Below, piece by piece: positions 12,826 to 22,930 of a stretch of 64,000 bases of DNA. Origin of the DNA: Xylaria sp. FL1777 (Eukaryota > Ascomycota > Sordariomycetes > Xylariales > Xylariaceae); assembly GCA_022578965.1 (NCBI GenBank), contig MU400521.1, positions 62,001 to 126,000 of the forward strand, read 5' to 3'. The position numbers and the translations under genes are program-made. Position 1 is the stretch's first letter; every line of letters starts with the position of its first letter. A model generated the notes under the pieces. That model was given only the letters and a program-made list of their open reading frames with translations, had not been told where the DNA came from and made no database searches.

Positions 12826-13030
12826 CCTATAAGCTCCTGTCAGGGACTAGATACAGTCGCAAGGGGTAGAAGGCGTGAATATATCACAGGGAATGGTCGT
12901 GGAAAGGCCTGACTCTCCCCTAAAATACTTGAGAAACTCTTGAATCAATAGGATTAAGCCCTTATACATGACTTCTATCTACCAGAGACTTACCTATGAC
13001 CCATTTTCACTCTCGAGACCAAACCCATTG
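12826..13030 (+). repeat. Dispersed repeat, copy A
   Basis: Shares ordered blocks with 22995-23180: GTCAGG...CTAG near the start, GAATCAATA followed by AGCCCTTA, and GACCCA-TTCACTCT-GAGAC-AAAC near the end. The copies are diverged, with small gaps, and carry no coding capacity that I recognise. Confidence 0.6.
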
Positions 13031-13695
13031 ACAATATTAAAGTTAGATAGCACCTCAACCTTAGAAATGCTTTTTAAAAAAGAGCCGAAAACCCCATCCC
13101 CTGTACAACATGCGCGTTACGACTATTTGGCGTCAGGGCAATACCTCGACGCATATAAACAACTGCAAGTATGCAAAAGTCGATCTCCTACACTATATCA
13201 GCTCATACCCCCAGTAGCATGCATGCATGCAGCCATCTAAGAGCCAACCAATTATTTAGCTAGGTCTAAATAACTAGCGCCCGTGAGTTCCGGCTCCGTG
13301 CCGCTTATCATATGCCTAGATACCCGGATATTCACTACGCTATGCGGGGTACGTGGTTATTTATTCGTCTTAACAGATGTATTTATCTTCATAGTGGCCT
13401 ATTAAGTAACTATTTAGATAGGTGATCATTCTCTACAAACCAATAATACCTACCATTCGCTAAAGTAGTGCTATTCAACAGCGATGAGCTACGCAGTATA
13501 ACAATAGCCAATGTACTGCATAAAATAAGCTGTAGTTTTCAAACCTCAACATAAGCTTACTACCTTAGGCCCCTGTCTTGAAAGATCAGGGGTGCAAATA
13601 TAGCTAGCGTTGCAACCCATAACTTAATGTTGTTAATAGAACAATATACATAGAAGAAGAGGGGTTAGTTTTCTTATCATTGTAACAAGCGTTAA

Positions 13696-13720
13696 CAGAA
13701 TTACTGCTATAGTAATTCTG
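13696..13720. repeat. Perfect 10-bp inverted repeat with 5-nt loop
   Basis: CAGAATTACT, loop GCTAT, AGTAATTCTG. A free-standing hairpin in AT-rich intergenic DNA about 250 bp downstream of the 46-residue gene. No neighbouring feature suggests a function. Confidence 0.6.
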
Positions 13721-13965
13721 CTTTAGATCTTTCATTAACTGTTCACAGATTTTTAAAACTTTATTTGAATAAAACTAATGATTTATGAGTGCTTTAAAAT
13801 AAAAACATATTTTTCAAATGAAAATGGTTAACAAAAACAGCAAAACAAATTGTTAAAACAGATGAATGGAGGGGGGAGAAGGGAGGAGATTGGGGTTAAT
13901 GAAAGAAACGAGTTGAGGAAATAAGGCACGGGGGAAGGCCAGGCGGAGAAGAGGAAAGCCGCAAC

Positions 13966-14106
13966 TCATTCACCAGACCCTCTAGCATTGCACATGTTGC
14001 GGCCAGCTCCGCATGAACCGCAGAAATCATGCCCACAGAGAGTGCAAGTTCCAACCCGGAAATTCCTTTCCTCCCCGCATTGGCAGCACCAGTATCGATT
14101 AGCCAT
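13966..14106 (-). CDS. 46-residue cysteine-rich, zinc-ribbon-like protein
   Basis: Short intronless frame from ATG 14106 to TGA 13966. It begins MANRYWCCQCGEER and has cysteines at positions 7, 8, 10, 21, 24, 29, 32 and 39 plus His26, laid out as CxxC-x10-CxxCxHxxCxxC. Such spacing is expected for one or two tetrahedral zinc sites and is hard to produce by chance in AT-rich DNA. There is no signal peptide and no disulphide-type spacing, so a cytosolic or nuclear zinc-binding role is more likely than a secreted effector. I recognise the general look of small fungal WxCxxCG proteins but know no defined function. It sits alone between long spacers. Alternatively it is a relic of a larger RING or RanBP2-type finger protein, though no flanking similarity is visible. 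Confidence 0.65.
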   Translation of the reverse strand: MANRYWCCQCGEERNFRVGTCTLCGHDFCGSCGAGRNMCNARGSGE

Positions 14107-15154
14107 ATCTCTTATTGAGCTGTTTAATGTGGCTGATGATAGGTTAATTTTGTGTATTGTTGCAGGGAGATGGTGGCTTTCCTGTTCTAGTTTTCTTGAG
14201 ATGAGCTGATGAGGATGATAGTGATGCTTTTTAAGAGTTTCTAGATAAATTTCTCAGCGACTATTTATATGCTGTTATGCGTGAAACATGTTTTTTATTA
14301 GCTGCAAGCATATTGAACACAAATGTTAGAGTTATTATCAAAGTTTTTCAATCTGACTTTTCCCTTTTTGTTAGATATTAAGCTATCACCGGTAGATTCA
14401 ATTAAACTTGCTCTTTCTTTGATTTTATCCAATCATCAAAGACATAGCACTTTATGCTATTAACTAGTTGTTTTAACTAAGGCGCGCCTTGGGGCTCTTT
14501 TATATTTCCATTTATCTTATTGCCTATTGAAATGGAGTAATGAAACCCCAGTGAATTCATCCGTACTTCAGATACAAGGAGATAAGCCATAGCCTACGCA
14601 TCCAAGCATCAAAAGTAATTACAACATGGGAATTTGACGATCAAGAGAAACGCAATCAATTGAAGTAAATAAAACGACCGTAGCTATCCTCCGTGTGGTT
14701 CTTTTTATCTGTGAAGCCAGCGCTTTGTAATTCAGAGCGGTACTATACCTCCATCTTTGCTGTGTGACTAAGCCTAGACTTACTTACAAGGGCTAATTAG
14801 CCCACTTAATCACTCTACTCTACTTCACTATGGAATCGATTTTACAATTACAAACGAGGAGCATCTTTCAGAGATCCTGTGGGATGACCAGAAAAGCTTG
14901 TGAGCGAGTTTCGGACCTAGCATAGCTCGGTCAAAGAACCCTACGTTTAGCGTGGGAAACTGAGCCTCTACGGAATCAGTTTCTCAAGCTGTTTTACTGA
15001 GTGGCTAACATTTACTTCATATTACATTTTACTGCCGACATAAGTACACTCACTAGTGAAATGTTAGTGAGGTTTTTTGGTGCATGTACAGCAGAAGATG
15101 CCTGTTTGTTCTGCATAAAGAGATCAACTATAGCATCTTAAGCAGCACAAAGGT
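14107..15154. other. AT-rich spacer
   Basis: About 1 kb with no recognised gene. It includes the upstream region of the small cysteine-rich gene and the lost 5' end, if any, of the kinase-like relic. Confidence 0.4.
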
Positions 15155-16385
15155 ATGCATTTTTCGGCTGTCTGGGAAGGAAAAAAAAGAAAAAATAATA
15201 GAAAGCCACGGGACAACACCTTAAGACAGTTCAACGATGGCCAAATCACACGCCTGCAAGGAGAAGAAACACCGATCTTCCCGTCCAACTCGACCTCCTA
15301 TAAAGCCAGGACAGACGATGGGGTTGAGATCTTCGTAAAAGAGACGCCCTTCACCAAAGACGAAGAGCACGGAGCGGAGCTAGCTGCGAAGTTCTTTCCA
15401 AGGGTGATGAATCCGCGTATCGCGGCCGAAGGTGAGCTAGTCTACCCACTCTTCAGGGGCACCACCAAGTCTGACATCAGACTGTCGTATATCCGCAGCG
15501 GGTATAAAGACCGAGATTTGGCGCAGCGACTGCTCCACGCGGAGATGGTACAAGCCGAGGATACGCTCCGCGCCTACAGGCAGTCGCTCTCGCTAACTGG
15601 CAGCAGTATCGATAGTACGGGCACGCTACCGCGATGTAATACCTAACGATTCTTCCACGATCGTCTCGTTGACGACTCGTGGGTGCGTCAGCACTACGGG
15701 CAAGGCATGGAGCTACCAGGTGTCGAGCACGCTATCCCGTTCGACCAACTGCTCACACTGCGCTGGCGCATCAACGGGCAGCGCTACGCGTCTCTTCAGG
15801 ACGCATTTCATTACGCTCGCTCTGTTGTTGAGCCTGGATCGCCCTATCTTCAGGCAAGTCCGACCGTGTTCGGACTCGGCCACGGCCAGGGCGACAATAT
15901 CATGTTATCAGATACGTTCAGGAGAAAAGGGGGCGTGGGCAAGGTCCTCTTTATTTGAGGCTGCAGGGTTTCATCCCGTCATAGTCGACCTCGCGAAGCC
16001 GTTGTACGCCGACACCATGTTCGAGCCGCGGTTTCGGAAAATGTTAGGCGATGGATTTGATAATGGAGTGAGATGCCATGTCGCTGGAGGCGAGATCGTG
16101 GTTGATTTAACACGTCAGATCGATACCTTAACGCAGGCTATCCTGTGCATAAAGACCCATTATCTAATTAAGCCCCTCTGCCTGGAAGTACACAAGCTAG
16201 GGGGTAATCTCGAGGACCACATGTCTCTTCTCGCTGTCGCCCTGTTCCTATACACTACCGTATCTCGAAACTTTTCCGACGACCCCATTGCTTTCGTGGA
16301 GAACTTCGCTTTGGGGTTGAGCTTCCTGTGGGCCCAAAATTGGGACGACATTGATGCTTGCTTTCAAGAGCTTGGGTTCAAGTAG
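15155..16385 (+). pseudogene. Frameshifted kinase-like (phosphotransferase-fold) gene
   Basis: Three consecutive reading-frame segments join into one protein of about 405 residues. Segment 1 (15155-about 15615) has VEIFVKETPF, resembling the ATP-binding lysine strand. A short piece in another frame (ARYRDVIP, about 15620-15645) leads back to RFFHDRLVDDSWVRQHYG in the first frame. The middle segment has GLGHGQGDNIMLSD, resembling the HGD-x4-N catalytic loop of aminoglycoside/choline-kinase-like phosphotransferases. At about 15950 the frame meets TGA, and the other frame resumes with FEAAGFHPVIVDLAKPLY; the few lost bases fall where the metal-binding aspartate (IDFE/IDYE) would be. At least three indels plus loss of a catalytic residue indicate a pseudogene. 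The substrate is unknown. The N-terminus after an A-rich run (15180-15200) may not be original. Confidence 0.65.
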
Positions 16386-16712
16386 TGAGTGCGCTGGCAT
16401 TCTTCACTTTATTAGTTAGATTCTTTCTCTTTTACTTCTTTTCTTGAAAATACACATAGAATTATAAAAAATTATAAGATAGACTTTTATCAATTCAATT
16501 ATATAATAAATCTCTGAAAGCGACCTTGATTAATAATGCTGTCCAGGTCTCTCGTAGGGCAAGGAGTATGGAGTCCTCCATTTTCGGATGCCAGAACCTC
16601 TACTCCGTAGTCCTGGAGACTCCCATACCTGCACTTCAACATTGGTATGCACTATGTAGCAGTAAATTAAATCAGGAGTAAGTGGCTGTCTTACCTACCA
16701 AACTTAATGACT
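16386..16712. other. Short spacer
   Basis: 327 bp of AT-rich DNA holding the 3' flanks of the kinase-like relic and the convergent alcohol dehydrogenase gene. Nothing else seen. Confidence 0.4.
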
Positions 16713-17989
16713 CTATTCGTCTTTTGCGATTTTGAGAACCACCCGCCCAGACACATCACCGTTCTCCAGCTCATAATAAACTTTCGGCAAGTCCTCAAAG
16801 GGGCGAATGGAGACTTTGGGTTTAACAACACCTCTCCTAACCAAATCCACAGCCTCTAAACACTCCTTAAGTGACCCTACAAGATTACCAGTAATATGCA
16901 GCCCCTTGATCACGATAGCGCTAATAGGCGTTAAGAGGTACCCCTTCTCCGCCGGAATACCAACGCAGCTCAGCGTCCCGCCCACCTTCAACATGTCCGC
17001 GGCTTGTTCAAACGCTTTGACACTAGCCGCTGTAACAATGACAGCGTTGGCACCGCCCGATGTGAGTTTGCGTACCTTCTCTATGAGGTCGGGGGTGGTT
17101 GTAAAGTCGATATACTCGCTTGCCCCGATCTCCTTAACGAATTCGCCCTTGGCAGCTCCGCCATCTATACCAATGACGACAGCCCCTTGAGCACGCGCGT
17201 ATTGGACTAGTGTGCAAACGCAAGTCAGTCATGTGCTCTAGAGAAAGTAAATATATAACATCAAACAACGTGCCAGCCAAGTGACCTAGTCCACCGCCTG
17301 CCCCAACGACAACAACCCAGTCTCCGGCCTTGACATTCGCATTTTTAACAGCCTAAGATGAGTATAAGCGTTTTCTGCTCATAGAGTCAAGGACGACACC
17401 CGTACCTTATATGTCGTCAACCCCGCACAGAGCACCGGCCCAATGACAGCCGGGTCAATATCATCGGGAAGAATCGTCAAATACCCAGCGTCGAGAGCGA
17501 TATACTCCTGGAAACTTCCATCTTCATGATGCAAGTGGTTTGTGGATTTGATGCAGTGTTGCTCCTTGCCTGCAAGGCAGAACTCACACCGTCTGCAGAT
17601 CCGACTTGCAAATCTGATTCCGACGAACATTCCTAGCCGTATATCATCATCGCAGCCCGGTCCGATTGCAATAATGCGGCCGACACCCTCGTGACCCCCG
17701 ATGTGCGGTAGCTTAACCTTGGTGATTGGGTTTCCCTTCGAGTCTGATGCAATTCCAGCCTGCGTGTGAAGGTCTGCTCGCACATGAGTTTCGCCTGCCA
17801 TCAAATGCAGTTAACGATGGTGACCTGGACTCCTGCTTACTTACCGCTCTGACAAACACCGGAATAAAGGACCTTGGCCAGAACCTCATTATGTCCTGGT
17901 TGAGGTACGGGATAATCATGAACGAACTTCACACCGCCGCCGAGCTTAGGTACAGTCGCTGCTGTCTGGGTAGTAGGAATACTAGACAT
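16713..17989 (-). CDS. Zinc-dependent alcohol dehydrogenase (MDR family, ADH1-like)
   Basis: Four exons, 17989-17845, 17773-17406, 17352-17274 and 17206-16713, give 361 residues, typical for tetrameric fungal ADHs. It reversibly oxidises primary alcohols with NAD. Catalytic zinc ligands are the cysteine of GVCQSDLHT (the usual CHTDLH is CQSDLH here), the histidine of GGHEGVG and the cysteine of LCAGLTTYK. The structural zinc loop has four cysteines in CRRCEFCLAGKEQHC. The Rossmann fold begins VVVVGAGGGLGHLA. Intron 1 (71 bp) and intron 2 (53 bp) are GT-AG. Intron 3 (17273-17207) appears to use a GC donor: only GCACGT to ACACTAG restores GHLAVQYARAQG. There is no targeting peptide, so it is probably cytosolic. 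The Gln-Ser pair replacing His-Thr by the catalytic cysteine may alter proton relay or substrate range. Confidence 0.93.
17207..17273 (-). other. Probable GC-AG intron of alcohol dehydrogenase
   Basis: 67 bp, donor GCACGT, branch-like TGACTGAC, acceptor CACTAG. No GT donor near the exon end preserves the conserved GHLAVQYA strand, while the GC donor does so in phase (split Val codon G|TC). Confidence 0.75.
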
Positions 17990-20463
17990 TCTGATAAGTG
18001 CTGGAATGATTGCTAGATTATCTACACAACTTGACCCCGAATTTGTTAATTTTTATATTCATCCAACTGCTAGAAGCTTTCACAGCACCCTTAGACTGGT
18101 TTAGCAGCATGCAATAATACACGTGTTGGATTGAATACGTAATGTGCACCATAAATCAATGTGTACAGGGTCACGAGGCATCTCCCAGATAGCAATACAA
18201 CATAATAGAGCGACGTGGTCATGATCGAGAGGCCACAAAAGTAGGTTCCCCCAACCTCCCTATCTTCCCCGCAATATGGTAGCTAGCTCAACCCCCACGT
18301 AGATGACGAGCATTAACTAATGATACAGGTGCCCTAGATCTAGAATCGTCGAGGTCATAGACACTGCATCCGTCCGCAACTAATAGTCTCCGAAGGTGGC
18401 TAAGCTTCCGCCCAGATGTACCACGCGATACAAAAATCTCCCAGCTGACGTGGGAGACGCAGCTTGATTGGGGGTCAAATGGGGGACAGAGAGCTTTCCG
18501 ATGACGGTCCTGATGCAGCAGATCTCGTAGAAACGCGAGAAAATTATCAATCAATTGCGGAAGACTATCAACCAGTTACGACGTCTCCAGGGGCAATTAT
18601 ATGCTAGGCACTTTTTGTTCTACTTTAGTTCTACCTCCTTATGATAAAATGCGGACATAAAAATATTGCGCGCGGTAACTTTGCATAGCCCCTATCTACC
18701 CTTCCCCTATTTCTCTATCTACCACAATTCCGACGTCAATGGCCAGTATCATAGACCTTGCTAAATTCCGAGTGTTTGTGTATAACTATATACAACTCTG
18801 GAATTTCTATTATATTGCTAACGGTGATATAAAGCCATATAAAGCTATTAATATCATGTTTTAATACAAGCCTTTCTTGTCATTTTACTTCAACCGTCCA
18901 GATCAAACGCGAGCGCAGTGGTGATGATGTGCTCACTATGGCACTGGATTACCAGGTCTCTTCCAGCATCTTGTCACATCCTTTTGGAGGCCAGTGTACA
19001 CCAGCATTGCTACATAAGGTATATGATTTTATTAACAGCACGTTCAACTTTCAGCCACTCGACCACCCCGTTACTGTAGGTTAATATGACCCTGCTCCTC
19101 TTTACTACTGTAACAAGACCTAGACTAGGATGTAGCGACCATGAGCATACTATTCTCTTCAAATACGGAAAACTAAGAGTGCAAGTTACATTCATAAATT
19201 ATATGGCCACTAGCACCACCGACAAGAGGCCCCCTTATTAGCCCCCAAAACATACGATGCTACATAGTAAGCACGTACTAAGAAGACTCTTAATTCTAGA
19301 TACAAGGCATTTGTTAACAGTTTATAGGGACTATCCAGATAACAAAGACATTTTAGCTGTTTTAAGTGGCAATTATTTAAAGCAGATCATATGCTATCTC
19401 TTGTTGCTATTGTATCGGAAAAATAATAATCCTTAATTAAGTAAAGCTTTATTTTCTTTGTCATATCTATTTAATACATCTAACTGGCCACTTAAATATT
19501 GGTGACATCGTCAAAACAATACTACTACCTTAAGACAAAAGATTTAAGCAGGCTACGAACCATGTTACTTAAAAGGAGCTGCCAAGATTCAGGGAAGAGC
19601 TGATCGCTACGTGCTCCAAGACCGTTTTTTCTCCATATTTGTGCCCTCCTCATTTTAATAGGTCTCACCCCTCGTGAGGTATAACGACAGTGGTTCATGA
19701 TTTAGGGGCGCCGGCAGAATATAACGATCCTACCTAGGTAGTAAAAATATACTTATTACAGCCCCCCTTTTGTCGGTTACGTGGGGGTTTAAACTACGCC
19801 TATTGTAGGGCTAAATGGAGTAACAGTAGCTAGAATTACAAAGGAAATATGTTGCAAATCGCGTAACATTTTCAGTAATGTTGCATCTAATCTACTGTCT
19901 CGTATTTTACAGCCAATCATTTCGTATCGCATATTGGAGTGCACCGCGGTCTACTCGGACTTAGCATAGGACTATATCTAGCTATCAAAGCTCACAAGAA
20001 GAGTAGAGAGCAGGCAATCCAATTAGTTGCGGTTTCTTTTTTTTCGGGACAGCTCCCACACAATTCATGTGCAGTCTCTCGTAGGAGTAAATAAATGAAG
20101 CATATCTCATTCCTATGCAAGCGCTCTTATTAAACAAGTGACCAGTATCTAAAAAAGCGACCTGTGTAACCAAAAATATAAAATGTGATACATTAGCCGC
20201 CACCCTTGACCTCACCCCCATGTAGTAATGCTATTCCTTCAAAGCCGGAAGTGCAGGCAAGCCTCTTTTCTATTTTTGGTATCCTACAAACCGACGAGCA
20301 AGTGCTCATATGTTTTATTTCTACGGCTGTAGCGAGCCCAGGTGGCTTACATAAAGGGCAGTTGACTTCAGAGTAATATATTATATAGGCGTCAGAACTA
20401 ATAGCTCTTGAGCTTGAATATGTATGCACTTCTTTTCTATTGTTTCAAGCCTATCTAGCCAGG
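17990..20463. other. Long AT-rich spacer
   Basis: About 2.5 kb between divergently transcribed genes. It contains a TACCTAGGTAG motif near 19732 and several short AT-rich palindromes. No coding segment recognised. Confidence 0.45.
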
Positions 20464-22930
20464 ATGAGCACTGGCTCAAATTCAACCAACCAGTACCCTG
20501 TGTACGTAGGGACTTGGACCAACTGGTCCCGCGGGCAGATTCTTGGAGCTACTCTAACACTAGGTCGACGAGAGGTCGATCTCCTTATTGCTTTCACTGC
20601 GTTATTCGTCGCATTTGTGGCAACACGCGTTTGGAGAATCATATGCTTCGCTATCCACCAATCCTGTTCCAAGGAAACACCACAAAATGCCATATACCAC
20701 CAACATCAGGTAAGTTTAAACGGTCTTCGGTTGCCCTCATTCTTTATTCCTTTTCGTACTAGGGAAGTGGATGTTGCGTAAGACCTCACATCGCAATGTC
20801 ATCTAACTAAATGCGGGCTAACTTATGAATCACAATGAGGCCATCTTACGAAATTCGTCGACCCCTGAAGATGGCATCCGGTTGCTTGTTTACATCATAC
20901 GAGTTGGTAAAAACTCAAAAGGACGCTTCCGCCCATTATCTACGGTCACAGTAGCAACTTTCTGCATTCTTTCCTTCACTATCGCGGGTGGCTTTTCTTC
21001 CTATATCTCTACTGCAATTGGAGATGAGGTCTTGCTTAAAAGCATGAACTGTGGGCAGTCGGCTGTAGGAGGAGGACCTTTCTATATTCAAAACTTCTTT
21101 ACTGGCGCTTACGTGTCCGAACAACTCAACAATGCAGCGAACTATGCCCAGCAGTGCTATTCAAGCGCTAGCGGGGGTTTGTTAAACTGCGGTCGGTTTG
21201 TCAAGCAGCAAATTATTGGCAATATCGATGAAAATGCAGGGTGTCCTTTTCGTAATGACCTATGTCGAAACGATTTTTCGAACATACGTATTGATTCGGG
21301 TTATCTTAGTAGTCACGACCACTTCGGACTAAATTCGCCTCCTAATGAACGAATTCTGTGGAGGAACGTCTATCACTGTGCACCGTTGGTTACAACGGGG
21401 CATACTAGCCAAAGTAACACATCTTTTGGAGACGCAACCCTATATCACTACGGCAATTCTACCAGCTTTGGGAACTATATTTACGCAGCTAAATCCCTTG
21501 AAAATCAGTACTCATTCGTGCTTTCTAATAGTTCAGCTCTGTCTTACTCAAACTTTGATATACAGTAAGTTAAGCACAGCTAGACATGTGAAGTCATCTT
21601 CATATACATTGAATTTATGCTAACCTAGAACCCGTAGATCAATTTTTGCCGCAGTTAAAGAGGGGAAAGTTCAGAACGAGTCTAACTTCTTCCCAAACGA
21701 CTCCATCTTTCGAGAAGACGCAGATATTAATATTCATTTCCTCTCCGGGAACGGAGTTCTTTTCGCAAAGCCATCAAATGATACATGGTATCAGGTAGCA
21801 GCTACGCCCGTGAACCAACTTGTTGCCAATGCAAACCAATCAGTTTATACCTCCATATATCTTCCTTCGGAGCCATCATCTCCGCTCGCCTGTACAGATC
21901 AATACCAATTCTGTAATTCTGTATCTGGGAATCGAAAATGTGGCCCTCTAAGTAATTTACGCGACGCTGTCGCTGGTGTTGTTGACCTCTTTAATACCAC
22001 TTATTCCGACTTTGCAGTTAACAACGTCACGACCAGGACAGCAACTCTTTTCACCTATTTTACCAATGCTATTTCCGATATAAGTGTTCCCGAAATAATA
22101 ACTCACCTCGGGCCAGCAAGTTTACACTCGCAAAGATATCTGAGTGGAGGATTTCAATACCTCTTAGAAACCAATCAATGGAAACTTGATGCAGCCAATT
22201 GGTGGAACATATCGATGGCAGCCCGTCAAGCAGCCTTTCTGGGCTATGCATACGGCCCAACAGATCCAGCCATATTAGCTCAACGTATCAACTATACCAC
22301 ACCAGAATTTAAGAAGGTGTGCGATAATCAGGTAAATGCCCTATGTTCTATGATCTTTATGCTTCGACTCCCACAATAGTAGATACTAATTAGTAATAGA
22401 AAATGCGCACTACTACTGGATACGGGTCTTTTAGTCTTTTTGGTGTTGTCTTCATCTTTTTAGTCGGCGGTTCTCTAGTTACAACGTCTTATTTACTGGA
22501 GCCTATATCCACGTGTTTGTATGAGAAAAGAGGATACAAAAAATACGAACACTTAGAATGGACCAGCCATGCTACTCTACAACTACAACGTTTGGCGCAG
22601 GAGAAAGCTGGGTTCGGTACTTGGTCTGACTGCACTGACACGGTCCCAATCACGAAAGCAAATGAGCTGCTAGGGCCTTTAGACATTACAGATCCGAACC
22701 ATCCTATTCTCCAACCATCAAGTCCGGAAAAGCGGGTTCTTAACAATCCTCAGAGCTCTATCGAGGTACCGGATACCGTACAAAGCCCTGAACAGACAAA
22801 CTCATCAAGCTCGACTGTTATTTCCAATAGCCCATCTCCACAGACTAATCAGTCAACCAATTCACACGAGGGGCGTGTCGAGTTGCTGCTGGGCGTGTTA
22901 GAGGAGGGTGTCCGCGGAGTGAATGGATAG
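20464..22930 (+). CDS. Large glycosylated fungal membrane protein of unknown function
   Basis: Four exons, 20464-20709, 20840-21564, 21638-22331 and 22400-22930 (731 residues). Introns are 130, 73 and 68 bp with GT-AG borders and GCTAAC/TACTAAT branch sites; phases add up. Layout: a short N-terminus, a transmembrane helix (LLIAFTALFVAFVATRVW), a second helix after splice 1 (ATFCILSFTIAGGFSS), a long lumenal or extracellular domain of about 430 residues rich in N-x-S/T sequons and paired cysteines, a third helix (FSLFGVVFIFLVGGSLVTTSYLL), then a cytosolic tail with YKKYEHLEWTSHATLQLQRLAQE and a Ser/Pro-rich end. This layout, including the LEW-LQLQRLA tail, is familiar from uncharacterised proteins common in filamentous ascomycetes; I know no function. 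Start set at ATG 20464; an in-frame upstream start at 20440 adds eight residues. Confidence 0.85.
20710..20839 (+). other. Intron 1 of membrane protein gene
   Basis: 130 bp, GTAAGT donor, GGCTAAC branch, ATGAG acceptor. An earlier TACTAG acceptor at 20761 would lead quickly to a stop, whereas this one restores QAILRNSSTPEDG. Confidence 0.75.

Larger units (their letters stand above)
11057..13965. other. Gene-free AT-rich spacer with simple repeats and a dispersed repeat copy
   Basis: 2.9 kb. Contents: the hxA upstream region, GTGTGTAGG-type degenerate repeats (about 11345-11385), a 14-base C run (11572-11585), four TACTGG-like hexamers (about 11644-11665), TACCTAGGTA-type motifs, and a dispersed repeat copy at about 12826-13030. 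No protein family recognised. Confidence 0.5.

Noticed and set aside
18288..18554. 88-codon minus-strand frame
   Set aside because: No recognisable motif, no codon-use signal, in AT-rich spacer.
19350..19500. Possible inverted repeat (AAGTGGCAATTATTTAA and GGCCACTTAAATA)
   Set aside because: Arms match only partly, no target-site duplication; not enough to call a MITE.
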